Assembly: GCF_022340605.1 (NCBI RefSeq)
Contig: NZ_JAJDNQ010000076.1
Location: 1-64,000, forward strand
Length of the DNA stretch: 64,000 nucleotides
Direction: 5' to 3'
From: Thiohalocapsa sp.
GTDB taxonomy: Bacteria > Pseudomonadota > Gammaproteobacteria > Chromatiales > Chromatiaceae
This document shows, one piece after another, positions 16,186 through 25,807 of the stretch (position 1 is the first letter of the stretch; each line of letters starts with the position of its first letter). Both the position numbers and the translations under genes were made by a program. The notes under the pieces were generated by a model. That model worked only from the letters and a program-made list of their open reading frames with translations, was not told the origin of the DNA and made no database searches.

Positions 16186-16979
16186 ACCGCCGCCGCTGGC
16201 CACTCCTGGCCGTGCTGGCCTTCGGCTATGCCTTCCTGTACGTGCCGGTGCTGCTGTTGATCATCTACTCGTTCAACGAGTCGCGACTGGTCACGGTCTG
16301 GTCCGGCTTCTCCACCAAGTGGTACGGCGAGCTGCTGCACAATCGCCAACTGCTCGACGCCGCCTGGCTCAGCGTGCGCATCGCCACGGTCAGCGCCACC
16401 GTCGCCGTGATCCTCGGCACGCTCGCCGCCAACGCGCTGGTGCGCCACGGCCGCTTTCGCGGTCGCACCGGCTTCGAGCTGCTGCTGACCGCACCACTGG
16501 TGATGCCGGACGTCATCATCGGCCTGTCGATGCTGCTCCTGTTCGTCGCCATGCAGCAGCTCATCGGCTGGCCCCACGGGCGCGGCTTCACCACCATCGC
16601 CATCGCTCACATCACCTTCAGCATGGCCTACGTGGCAGTGGTGGTGCGCGCGCGTCTGGCGCAGATGGACCGCTCGCTGGAGGAGGCGGCGATGGACTTG
16701 GGCGCCCGGCCACTCACGGTTTATCTCAGCATCACGCTGCCGCTGATTGCGCCTGCGCTGCTGTCCGGGTGGCTCCTGGCGTTCACGCTATCGCTGGATG
16801 ATCTCGTCATCGCGAGCTTCGTCTCCGGCCCCGGCTCGACGACGCTGCCGATGGTCATCTACGCCAGCGTGCGCATGGGCGTCTCGCCGCAGATCAATGC
16901 GCTCGCCACCATCGTCGTCGCGCTGGTGACGCTGGCCGTGATGGTCGCCGGCATGACGATGCGGGAGCGGCGGCGGTGA
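16182..16979 (+). CDS. potI: Polyamine ABC transporter permease, PotI-like
   Basis: A 265-residue permease with six helices, starting at ATG 16182 and overlapping the potH stop by 4 bases. The first helix is followed by IIYSFNESRLVTVW, typical of PotI/PotC, and the EAA motif is EEAAMDLGARPLTVYLSITL at about 165-185. It is the last gene of the polyamine importer. No intrinsic terminator is obvious immediately after it. Confidence 0.94.
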   Translation: MNRRRWPLLAVLAFGYAFLYVPVLLLIIYSFNESRLVTVWSGFSTKWYGELLHNRQLLDAAWLSVRIATVSATVAVILGTLAANALVRHGRFRGRTGFELLLTAPLVMPDVIIGLSMLLLFVAMQQLIGWPHGRGFTTIAIAHITFSMAYVAVVVRARLAQMDRSLEEAAMDLGARPLTVYLSITLPLIAPALLSGWLLAFTLSLDDLVIASFVSGPGSTTLPMVIYASVRMGVSPQINALATIVVALVTLAVMVAGMTMRERRR

Positions 16980-17016
16980 TCATGCCGATTCTGTCTTTCG
17001 CTTCGGCATCGGGCGC

Positions 17017-17334
17017 TTAGGCGTCGGGTCTCAGACCTCGTCCGGGTCGAACCCCGCCTCGCGCAATCTGGCCGCCAGGGGCGACGACGACAACGACCAA
17101 GCGGTCATCGAACACTTGGTAAGCAAGGCGTTACCCCGCAGTGCGCAGCTTGATCTTGTACACATGATCGAACCCGTGGAGGCACGCGGAGGGGACATGT
17201 GGAGTCTCAAGACACTCCACGAGCTTCCTCTTGAACTGCGCTTGCAGCGACGGATCGAGCTTCTTCTATTCTCTGAGTGCGGCGGGAAGGAACTGGAACC
17301 GGTACGTCGTGTGGCAGGCGTGCTCAGAGCCCAT
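17017..17334 (-). pseudogene. Degraded RelE-family toxin
   Basis: The minus strand beginning at ATG 17334, overlapping the antitoxin stop, reads YRFQFLPAALRE, stop, KKLDPSLQAQFKRKLVE, then VYKIKLRTAG, stop, RLAYQVFDDRLVVVVV. This is the RelE/StbE fold in one frame with two nonsense codons: TAG at 17266-17268 where relatives have Trp, and a TAA in place of the usual Tyr of AGYRL. The last 20 codons lose similarity, and family-like residues are not recovered. The toxin should be inactive. Frame and coupling to the antitoxin are otherwise kept, which suggests recent inactivation. Confidence 0.85.
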
Positions 17335-17575
17335 CGAGCGTCACATCGACAGCTTGGTCGAGGTCTGGCTGGCGCTGCTGCACGACCTCGGTAAGCTCGG
17401 CATCATCGAGCCGTTCCAGCAGCCTCTCGAAGGCATCGGCGGAGATAAGATAGGCCGCCGGTCTATCCTGATCGAGGCTCGCCAAGGCCTCATCACCCGC
17501 AGTTGCGAGGACCGCAGCTGGGTCCCGCCGCAGTTCCTCCAGCGTGGTTGCACACTCTGCAAATGCGCGGTTCAT
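17324..17575 (-). CDS. Phd/YefM-StbD-type antitoxin
   Basis: An 83-residue protein with the N-terminal DNA-binding half of YefM/StbD-like antitoxins (TTLEELRRDPAAVLA followed by RPAAYLISADAFERLLERL). Such proteins bind and neutralise a RelE-type toxin and repress their own operon. The start is ATG 17575. The gene is intact, but its partner downstream is a pseudogene, so it is probably an orphan antitoxin. It could still counter related toxins elsewhere in the genome. Confidence 0.85.
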   Translation of the reverse strand: MNRAFAECATTLEELRRDPAAVLATAGDEALASLDQDRPAAYLISADAFERLLERLDDAELTEVVQQRQPDLDQAVDVTLDGL

Positions 17576-17634
17576 GACATTCGGTCTCAGCATGCGCGCC
17601 TGCGCCTCGCGTCGGCATGCCTGGATTCTACACA

Positions 17635-17660
17635 GAAAAAAGCCCCGCCGAAGCGGGGCT
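17635..17660 (-). terminator. Intrinsic terminator of groESL
   Basis: Read on the minus strand, AGCCCCGC-TTCG-GCGGGGCT forms an 8-bp stem with a stable UUCG-type loop, followed at once by a run of T. It lies about 55 bases after the groEL stop. On the plus strand a shorter T-run follows, so the site may also serve transcripts from the other side. Confidence 0.9.
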
Positions 17661-17715
17661 CTTTGCAGGCATCCTTGCCTAGCGGCTCTTTCCCCGTGAG
17701 GCGGGAAAGGCGCTG

Positions 17716-19398
<1,683 letters not shown>

Positions 19399-19443
19399 TC
19401 AGGGATGTGTCAGCGTGGCTGCGATGTCAGCGTGGGGCGCTGC

Positions 19444-19734
19444 TCAGGACTCGATCACGCCCATGATGTCGTCCTCGCGCATGACGAGGAACTCTTCGCC
19501 GTCCAGCTTGACCTCGGTGCCGGAGTACTTGCCGAACAGCACGCGGTCACCCACCTTCACGTCCAGCGCGCGGTGGTCGCCGTTGTCCATGATCTTGCCG
19601 TTGCCAACGGCGATGATCTCGCCCTGGATGGGCTTCTCGGTGGCGGAGTCCGGGATCACGATGCCGCCGGCGGAGGTGCGCTCCTCCTCCATGCGACGGA
19701 CGACGACACGGTCATGGAGCGGTCGAATGTTCAT
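19444..19734 (-). CDS. groES: Co-chaperonin GroES (10 kDa)
   Basis: A 96-residue lid protein of the GroEL chamber. The family signature [14 protein letters not shown] opens the protein, the mobile loop ([19 protein letters not shown]) is intact, and the end [17 protein letters not shown] is typical. It is the first gene of the groESL operon, with a strong promoter and a CIRCE element about 100-150 bases upstream. Confidence 0.99.
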   Translation of the reverse strand: MNIRPLHDRVVVRRMEEERTSAGGIVIPDSATEKPIQGEIIAVGNGKIMDNGDHRALDVKVGDRVLFGKYSGTEVKLDGEEFLVMREDDIMGVIES

Positions 19735-19834
19735 GTGTTGGGTTCCCCTCAGCTTCAGGAATCTGGTTGCGGGTGGGTTGGCGGGGAGCGCGCCTCAGGA
19801 TTTCTGCCGACCGCGATGCGGCGGCGACGACCTG

Positions 19835-19861
19835 TTAGCACTCACCCCTGGCGGCTGCTAA
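19835..19861 (-). promoter_or_regulatory. CIRCE operator (HrcA-binding inverted repeat)
   Basis: Minus strand: TTAGCAGCC, nine bases, GAGTGCTAA. The CIRCE consensus is TTAGCACTC-N9-GAGTGCTAA, so one arm is perfect and the other differs at two bases. The site begins at the -10 element of the groES promoter, where HrcA binding would block transcription. This indicates HrcA repression in addition to, or instead of, sigma-32 control. Confidence 0.85.
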
Positions 19862-19888
19862 TAATAGGCGGGGCACGGCTGCTGTCAA
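19861..19888 (-). promoter_or_regulatory. Sigma-70-type promoter of groESL
   Basis: Minus strand: TTGACA at 19883-19888, a 16-bp spacer, and TATTAT at 19861-19866. This is close to consensus and overlaps the CIRCE arm by one base. I do not see a good sigma-32 site nearby. Confidence 0.75.
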
Positions 19889-20071
19889 GTGCCGATTCCG
19901 GCAATTGGGGCCAGAAGTTTCGGGGGATTTGCGCAGGCTGCGTTCAGCCTGTGTATGGCGCTCCGGTGCGGCTGCCGCCCATCAAGGCGTTGGACGCAGC
20001 GTTGGGGCCGATGAAGAAGACCAGCGTAGGACGGGCTGAGGAACGAAGCCCGACTCTCCGCGCGCGATCCA

Positions 20072-20246
20072 GTGCACGGCCTTGGAATTGTCGATACCGT
20101 TCGCTGCCCGGCGCGAGCGAGTGTCGCCCCGGAGGGCGACACTCCGGCCATCGCGACCCGCGACCGGCGTGTCGGCCTCCAGGTCGACACGGATCAGCGC
20201 CGCGGACGACCTTGAGAGTGGCCCCGATACTTCCGCATGAGTACAC
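20072..20246. repeat. Repeat element B, copy 1
   Basis: This element of about 175 bp begins GTGCACGGCCTTGGAATTG and ends near CTTCCGCATGAGTACAC. A second copy at 27636-27822 matches along its whole length with scattered differences and one insertion of about 12 bp. Internal short palindromes (GGAGGGCGACACTCC) are kept in both. No ORF is conserved between copies, which fits a non-autonomous MITE-like unit. Confidence 0.8.
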
Positions 20247-20248
20247 GA

Positions 20249-20382
20249 GTGCACCCGTCCCGAGACCATCTCAGGTCGTTGTCGTGGTCGTGGTCACGGT
20301 CGTAATCATGATCTCAACCGTCCGGATATTCGCGATTAGGACCACGATGGAGCCCGTTCTCGGAATTTCCGCGGCGAGGCAC
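20249..20382 (-). repeat. Repeat element C, copy 1 (reverse orientation)
   Basis: The reverse complement reads GTGCCTCGCCGCGGAAATTCC, shortened here as GTGCCTCGCC then GCGGAAATTCCGAG, followed by a hairpin around AATATCCGGACGGTTGAG, one short (ACGACC) tract, GGTCTCGGGAC and a terminal GTGCAC. It abuts element B with two bases between. It has the same order of parts as the copies at 27864, 32601 and 34111. Confidence 0.8.
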
Positions 20383-20434
20383 TGGCCGGCTGCTTGTCGG
20401 GCCTCCTTCGTCGGCCCGATCTACAAGAAACCGC

Positions 20435-20620
20435 TATGGAACGCGGCGAGCACGAAACCTTCACGGTCTCGAAGCTCATCCGCCGGCCGCGCTCAAGCAG
20501 TCGCGGCGGGGACGCCGCTCCCACGGCGCCGGATACAGCCTGTCGCCGGGCTCCCTGCGTCGGCCCGACCGAACGACGGCGGCCTGAATCGACGCCGCGG
20601 CGGGCTTGCGTCAAACCGTC
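20435..20620. other. Remaining gap between groES and fxsA, with a short GC-rich repeat
   Basis: The motif CGCGGCGGGGACGCCGCTCC at about 20507 recurs at 57361, 57400 and, inverted, near 59970. It is followed by another half D-type arm (CCGGGCTCCCTGCGTCGG). No gene is supported here. Confidence 0.55.
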
Positions 20621-21058
20621 TCAATCCTCGCGCCGGTACTCGCCTTCGATGATGTCCGGCCGATGGCCGACGCGGTGATGCTCGACATCCTGCCCGCGGC
20701 CCGGCCCCAGCGGCACCACCTTCACATAGCGGCGGATCAACGCGTGCCGCAGCGGCGGCACCAACAGCAGAAAGCCGACTATGTCGGTGAAGAAGCCCGG
20801 CAGCAGCAGCAGGAAGCCGCTGATCAGCAATACTGCGCCCTCCATGAGTTCCAGCGCGGGTGCCTCGCCGCGGTCCATGGCCTCACGCACCCGCATCAGC
20901 ACGCCGAGCCCCTGCATGCGCACTAGCGCGCCGCCGATGATCGCGGTCAGGATCGACAGGGCAATGGTGGGCAGCGCGCCGATCACGGAGCCCACCTGAA
21001 TCAGAAAGTACAGCTCCACCAGCGGTATGCCGACGAAGAGCAGAAGGAAAATCCACAT
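20621..21058 (-). CDS. fxsA: FxsA family membrane protein
   Basis: A 145-residue inner-membrane protein of the FxsA family, known in E. coli for relieving phage T7 exclusion by the F plasmid. The family motif FVGIPLVELYFLIQVGSVIG is at the N-terminus. Three or four hydrophobic segments follow, with MRVREAMDRGEAPALELMEG in the loop and LLPGFFTDIVGFLLLVPP at about 85-103. I use ATG 21058; the longer frame upstream lacks family features. It lies next to groESL, as fxsA does in several gammaproteobacteria. Confidence 0.93.
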   Translation of the reverse strand: MWIFLLLFVGIPLVELYFLIQVGSVIGALPTIALSILTAIIGGALVRMQGLGVLMRVREAMDRGEAPALELMEGAVLLISGFLLLLPGFFTDIVGFLLLVPPLRHALIRRYVKVVPLGPGRGQDVEHHRVGHRPDIIEGEYRRED

Positions 21059-21434
21059 GGGCCCGGTCTCTGGCTGTAACGGTGGACGGTTTGCGCCGCG
21101 TGCGGCAGATCGTCCCGGCATCGGGAGCTGGGCGTGACGACGCGCGAAAATCCGGAACATTTGTCCGGATAAGGCGCGATTCAACCAGCGGCCGGTCGGT
21201 TCGCGTCGCCGGCGCCAAACGCCATCGAACCACGGCCGCGAATTCCGTTAGGCTATCGGCCCGCCGCACAGGATACGTCGATTTTTCAGCGTTTCCCGAG
21301 GTCGCGCGCCGAAGCACGCGGTGAGGCGCGCCGAACAGTGCGTGCCGGCCTCGCCGCCGAATCAGCCAACAGGCGAGCGGCGCCGGCCATTATCGGTCCA
21401 CGAAGCAGCAGCCCAACCAGCGGAGTCTGTGCCC
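21059..21434. other. Divergent gap between fxsA and cutA
   Basis: This 376-bp gap separates divergent genes and should hold both promoters. I see no strong consensus pair, no recognisable RNA and no dispersed repeat in it. Confidence 0.5.
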
Positions 21435-21776
21435 ATGTCCGCCGAGCATCCCGCCAAGGTCTACGTCGCCTATTGCACCTGCCCGGATGCGGCCACCGCG
21501 GAATCCCTCGCCGGCGAGCTGGTCGAAGCAGGGCTGGCCGCCTGCGTCAACATCCTGCCGAGCGTGCGCTCCGTCTATCGCTGGCAGGGCGCCATCGAGC
21601 GCGACGAAGAGCTGCTGATGCTGATCAAGACCAGCGCCGCCCGTGTGGACGCGCTGATCGCACACATCCGCGAGCGACACCCCTATGACGTGCCGGAGGT
21701 GATCTGCCACCCCATCTCCGCCGGCAACGACGACTACCTCGATTGGGTTCGACAATGCACGAAAACACAAGCCTGA
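21435..21776 (+). CDS. cutA: Divalent-cation tolerance protein CutA
   Basis: A 113-residue trimeric cytoplasmic protein of the CutA1 family. The family features CTCPDAATAESLAGELVE, AACVNILPSVRSVYRWQG and HPYDVPEVI are complete. Its physiological role is unsettled. The start is ATG 21435. It overlaps the start of dsbD by 22 bases if dsbD begins at 21755, and cutA-dsbD adjacency is common in gammaproteobacteria. Confidence 0.96.
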   Translation: MSAEHPAKVYVAYCTCPDAATAESLAGELVEAGLAACVNILPSVRSVYRWQGAIERDEELLMLIKTSAARVDALIAHIRERHPYDVPEVICHPISAGNDDYLDWVRQCTKTQA

Positions 21777-24286
21777 TCGCCGCCGGGCCGAGGCGGCCGC
21801 AACACCGGCGCACGCACTGGCCGACGCGGTGGAGCCCGCGCGCCCCAACGGCAACGCTGCCGCGGCTGCTTCCGATCCTGCTCGCGGCGCTGATGCTGCT
21901 GCCGGCGGCGGCCTCCGCCGAGGACGATTTCCTGCAACCCGATCAGGCGTTCCGTATCTCCGGCACCGCGGCGGGGCCGGAAGCCGTGGTCGTGCGCTGG
22001 AACATCGAGCCCGGCTACTACCTGTACCGGAGCAAGTTCCGCTTCCGGAGCGAGAGCCCCGGTATCGCGCTCGGGCACCCCGACCTGCCGGCGGCCGAGA
22101 CCAAGCACGACGAGTTCTTCGGCGACGTGGAGATCTACCGCGACCACGTCGAGGCCCGCGTGCCGGTGGAGCGCGGCGCGAACGCCGGCAACATGGTGGC
22201 CATCGAGGCCAAGTCGCAGGGTTGTGCCGACGCCGGACTCTGCTATCCGCCGCAGCAGCAGCGCATCCTGCTGGAGTTGCCGAAGCTCGCGGCGGTGGAC
22301 ACCGATGCAACCCAGACCGGCGCCGCGGCCGTCCAGCCCGAGCCGGCCGAGCCGGCCGAGCCGTCGCCACCGCAATCCATGGCGCAGGCGCTGGCCGGCG
22401 GCTCCGGCAAAGGCGGCGGCGTCGCCCAGTCCCTCGGGCTCGGCATGGAGGACGACATCCTGCCCGCCGAGGAGGCCTTCCGCTTCAGCGCGGAGGTGGC
22501 CGCACCGGACCGGCTCCAGCTTACCTGGGACATCGCGCCCGGCACCTACATGTACCAGGAGAAGATCGAGCTGGCGCTGCAGGACGCCGAGGGCGTGCAG
22601 CTTGGCGAGTACGAGCTTCCCGAGGCCGAGATCAAGCACGACACGGTGCGCCCCGACGGCAGCATCGGCGATGAGGCTATCTACCACGGCACCGTAAACC
22701 TGGACCTTCCGCTCGAGCGCGGCAGCGCCGAGCCCACCGACGTGACCCTGGTGGCCAAATTCCAGGGCTGCGCCGAGCGCGGCATCTGCTACCCGCCGGT
22801 GACCGAGCGCGTGCCCCTGGCGCTGCCGGCGGCGAGCGCGACGGTCGCGCTGGCGCAGGCGGCGCCCGCGGAAGAGAACGCCAGCACGAGCGGCGGCGGC
22901 TCGGGCGGCAGCGGTGACGACAGCGCCTCTGCCAGCGCTGGTGGCGGCAGCCAGGCAGCACCCGCCGGCAGGCGCATCTCGGAGCAGGACCAGATCGCCG
23001 CGCGCCTCGCCGAGACGGGCATCTTCGGCGCCATGGCCATCTTCTTCGGCCTCGGCCTGCTGCTGGCCTTCACGCCCTGCGTCTTCCCGATGATCCCGAT
23101 CCTGTCGGGCATCATCGCCGGCCAGGGGGAGACCATCACCACCCGCAAGGCGTTCTTCCTGTCGCTGGCCTACGTGCTGGCCATGGCGCTCACCTACGCG
23201 GTGGTGGGCGTCATCGCCGGGCTCTTCGGCGCGAACCTGCAGGCCACCTTCCAGAACCCCTGGCTCTTGGGCGCCTTCGCGGCAGTCTTCGTCGCGCTGG
23301 CGCTGTCCATGTTCGGCTTCTACGACCTGCAACTGCCGAGCAGCTGGCAGAGCAAGCTCACCGAGATCAGCAACAAGCAGGAGGGCGGCACCCTGGCCGG
23401 CGCGGCCATCATGGGCGCGCTGTCTGCGCTCATCGTCGGTCCCTGTGTCGCGCCGCCGTTGATGGGCGCGCTCATCTTCATCGGCCAGACCGGCGACGCG
23501 GTGCTCGGCTTCTTTGCGCTGCTGGGCCTGGGGCTCGGCATGGGGGCGCCGCTCCTGGTGATCGGCACCTCCGCCGGCAAGCTGCTGCCCCGCGCCGGCG
23601 CCTGGATGGACGCGGTCAAGGCCGTGTTCGGCGTGCTGCTGTTGGCGGTGGCCATTCTGCTGCTGGAGCGGGTGCTGCCGGCGGCCGCATCCATGGTGCT
23701 GTGGGCGCTGCTGCTCATCGCCTCCGGCGTCTACATGGGCGCACTCACCACGCTGACGCCGGCGTCCCGCGGCTGGACCAAGCTGTGGAAGGCGCTGGGC
23801 CTGGCGCTCTTGGTGTATGGCGTGCTGATGCTGGTGGGCGCCGCCGCCGGCGGCAAGGACACCATCCAGCCGCTGCGCGGCCTGGTGCCCGCGGGCGGCG
23901 GTGGCGCGACGGCGGCACAGGCGGAGTTCAGGCGCATCAAGACCGTCGACGACCTGGACCAGGCGCTCGCCAGCGCAAGCGCCGCGGGCAAGCCGGTGAT
24001 GCTGGATTTCTATGCCGACTGGTGCGTGTCCTGCAAGGAGATGGAGCGCTACACCTTCCCTGACCCCAATGTCATCGCCGCCATGAACAAGTTCGTGCTG
24101 TTGCAGGCCGACGTCACCGCCAACGACGCCGAGGACAAGGCGCTGATGCAGGAGCGCTTCGGCATCCCCGGCCCGCCGGCGATGCTGTTCTTCGACCCGA
24201 GCGGCACCGAGCTGCGCGGCTATCGGCTGGTGGGCTTCGTGCCCGCGAATGACTTTGCGGCTCACCTCAACGAGGTTGCTCCATGA
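21755..24286 (+). CDS. dsbD: Thiol:disulfide interchange protein DsbD with two alpha domains
   Basis: This inner-membrane protein moves electrons from cytoplasmic thioredoxin to the periplasm. With about 843 residues it is much longer than the usual 560-620. After a signal peptide (LLPILLAALMLLPAAASA) there are two N-terminal alpha-like domains. One has the cysteine pair GCADAGLCYPP (about residues 156-166) and the other GCAERGICYPP (about 338-348), separated by a Pro/Glu/Gly linker. Then come the membrane beta domain (FTPCVFPMIP and VGPCVAPPL) and a thioredoxin-like gamma domain (YADWCVSCKEME). All expected Cys are present and both alpha pairs are intact. The stop overlaps the tlpA-like gene (ATGA). 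Confidence 0.95.
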   Translation: MHENTSLIAAGPRRPQHRRTHWPTRWSPRAPTATLPRLLPILLAALMLLPAAASAEDDFLQPDQAFRISGTAAGPEAVVVRWNIEPGYYLYRSKFRFRSESPGIALGHPDLPAAETKHDEFFGDVEIYRDHVEARVPVERGANAGNMVAIEAKSQGCADAGLCYPPQQQRILLELPKLAAVDTDATQTGAAAVQPEPAEPAEPSPPQSMAQALAGGSGKGGGVAQSLGLGMEDDILPAEEAFRFSAEVAAPDRLQLTWDIAPGTYMYQEKIELALQDAEGVQLGEYELPEAEIKHDTVRPDGSIGDEAIYHGTVNLDLPLERGSAEPTDVTLVAKFQGCAERGICYPPVTERVPLALPAASATVALAQAAPAEENASTSGGGSGGSGDDSASASAGGGSQAAPAGRRISEQDQIAARLAETGIFGAMAIFFGLGLLLAFTPCVFPMIPILSGIIAGQGETITTRKAFFLSLAYVLAMALTYAVVGVIAGLFGANLQATFQNPWLLGAFAAVFVALALSMFGFYDLQLPSSWQSKLTEISNKQEGGTLAGAAIMGALSALIVGPCVAPPLMGALIFIGQTGDAVLGFFALLGLGLGMGAPLLVIGTSAGKLLPRAGAWMDAVKAVFGVLLLAVAILLLERVLPAAASMVLWALLLIASGVYMGALTTLTPASRGWTKLWKALGLALLVYGVLMLVGAAAGGKDTIQPLRGLVPAGGGGATAAQAEFRRIKTVDDLDQALASASAAGKPVMLDFYADWCVSCKEMERYTFPDPNVIAAMNKFVLLQADVTANDAEDKALMQERFGIPGPPAMLFFDPSGTELRGYRLVGFVPANDFAAHLNEVAP

Positions 24287-24846
24287 ATCCGGCAAAGGTA
24301 CTGGTCGTCACCATTCTCGCCGGCACACTGAGCATCGGCGCCGCGCTGTTCGGCGAGCGCTGGTTCGCGCGGCATGACCTCGACTTCGGCGGCGGCCGCC
24401 AGGACGACGGCCGCATCGCCACCCTGCCTGACCTGCGCCTGCCGGACCTTTCGGGGCAGGAAGTCGCCAGCAACGCTTGGGCCGGCAAGGTTGTGGTGCT
24501 GAACTTCTGGGCCTCTTGGTGCCCGTCCTGCCTCAAGGAGATGCCGATGCTCGACGAGCTGCAACGGGGCGTCGATCCAGGGCGCCTCAAGGTGGTGGGC
24601 GTCGCCATCGACGCGCCCGATGAGGTGCAGCGCTTCCTCGGGGAGAACCGGGTGGACTACCAGATCGTGCTGGGCGGCGCGGACACCGTGGAGCTCTCTC
24701 GGCGGCTCGGCAACCGCACCAGCGGCCTGCCCTTCACGGTGGTCTTCGACGCCCTTGGCCGGCGCGTCTACAGCCATACCGGCGAAATCACGCCGGCGGA
24801 CGTGCGCGAGCGCATTCTGCCGCTGCTCCAGGCCGAACCCGGCTGA
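24283..24846 (+). CDS. TlpA-like membrane-anchored thiol:disulfide oxidoreductase
   Basis: A 187-residue periplasmic thioredoxin-fold protein with an N-terminal anchor helix (residues 5-24). The active site WASWCPSC is at about 78-85, and the cis-proline region is GLPFTVVFDALG. It starts within the dsbD stop, so the two are coupled. DsbD is a likely reductant, while the target (cytochrome c maturation or other thiol proteins) is unknown. Confidence 0.93.
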   Translation: MNPAKVLVVTILAGTLSIGAALFGERWFARHDLDFGGGRQDDGRIATLPDLRLPDLSGQEVASNAWAGKVVVLNFWASWCPSCLKEMPMLDELQRGVDPGRLKVVGVAIDAPDEVQRFLGENRVDYQIVLGGADTVELSRRLGNRTSGLPFTVVFDALGRRVYSHTGEITPADVRERILPLLQAEPG

Positions 24847-25271
24847 TCTGGGGGGAAACCCGCGGCCATCTGCGCCGAAACCCGAGTAGCCCGGTCTTTG
24901 TAATCCCGCCGCAATTGCCTTAGAGTGTGCGAGATTGACTGAGCGGTGCGCTTGTCGCCCGATCGCCGCAGTTACCGCCCCGAAGACGACGCTTTTCCGG
25001 CGCACGGTAGCCGGTCCGTGCTTGCCGGACCACTGGTGCGGCCTGAATGCGCCGGACTTTGGCGGAATGCGCCGAAATGTGCCGGACCGCGCCCCAACAT
25101 GTGCCCCTTGAACGCGCCCAATAAGCAGACCCGAGAGACGAGCCTGCGCAGAGGCGCCTCGGCTGCCGGGCGCAGTGACTCGCGCCGCCACGCCCGGCTG
25201 ATCCGATCCGCGTGCGACACCCCAGTTCCAGGCATCCCAGTTCCAAGCGCCACAGCCCCAACCGCCCAAGC
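24847..25271. other. Gap between tlpA-like gene and aroQ, with a degenerate short tandem repeat
   Basis: Around 25043-25095 the unit TGCGCCGGAC/TGCGCCGAAA/TGTGCCGGAC recurs at roughly 10-20-bp spacing. The last 50 bp contain two CCCAGTTCCA copies. A putative promoter lies near the left end. No gene is supported. Confidence 0.5.
24898..24926 (+). promoter_or_regulatory. Candidate promoter for aroQ-accBC
   Basis: TTGTAA at 24898-24903, a 17-bp spacer and TAGAGT at 24921-24926 fit a sigma-70 promoter. It is about 350 bases before aroQ, leaving a long leader. This is a motif match only. Confidence 0.35.
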
Positions 25272-25721
25272 ATGTCCAAGATTCTGTGCCTCAACGGCCC
25301 CAACCTGAACCTGCTCGGTGCCCGCGAGCCGGACAAGTACGGCCGTGACACCCTGGCGGACATCGGCGCACGGCTCACGGCCATGGCTTCCGCGGCCGGC
25401 CATGAGCTGCTGCTGGAGCAGAGCAACGCCGAGCACGCGCTCATCGACTGCGTGCACCGCGCGGGCGCCGCGGGCGTCGCCTTCGCGCTGGTGAACCCGG
25501 CTGGCTTCACGCACACGAGCGTCGCGCTCCGGGATGCGTTGCTGGGCGTGCGGCTGCCGTTCATCGAGGTGCACCTGTCGAACATCCATGCCCGCGAGCC
25601 GTTTCGCGCGCACTCGTATTTCTCGGACATCGCCGAGGGCACCATCAGCGGCCTCGGCGCCATCGGCTACGAGTTGGCGCTCACCGCCGCCATGCGCCGC
25701 CTGGACGGACGCGGCGCCTAG
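25272..25721 (+). CDS. aroQ: Type II 3-dehydroquinate dehydratase
   Basis: This 149-residue shikimate-pathway enzyme converts 3-dehydroquinate to 3-dehydroshikimate. Family motifs are [14 protein letters not shown] (with the loop Tyr a few residues later in DKYG), the substrate loop [16 protein letters not shown] and [11 protein letters not shown]. The start is ATG 25272; the open frame upstream lies in repeat-like DNA. It is placed before accBC, as in many gammaproteobacteria. Confidence 0.97.
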   Translation: MSKILCLNGPNLNLLGAREPDKYGRDTLADIGARLTAMASAAGHELLLEQSNAEHALIDCVHRAGAAGVAFALVNPAGFTHTSVALRDALLGVRLPFIEVHLSNIHAREPFRAHSYFSDIAEGTISGLGAIGYELALTAAMRRLDGRGA

Positions 25722-25807
25722 GCCCAGGCCGTCGCCGACCCCGCCGAGCCCAGTGCCGCCGCCCGCACAACGCATCACCAAGGCCCAAGACCCGGAACAA
25801 CCGCCCA

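Larger units (their letters stand above)
20022..20434. repeat. D-type inverted repeat interrupted by elements B and C
   Basis: The left arm (GGACGGGCTGAGGAACGAAG and the following CGCGCGCGATCC) ends at 20070. The right arm (GCTTGTCGGGCCTCCTTCG onward) begins at about 20384. The same sequence at 47167-47258 is continuous (GAACGAAGCCC, then CGCGCGCGACC, then GGTTTGTCGGCCCTCC), so about 310 bp were inserted here. Similarity between the two loci continues for some 50 bp past the right arm (GCGGCGAGCA, then CTTCCACGGTCT versus CTTCACGGTCT). Confidence 0.75.
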
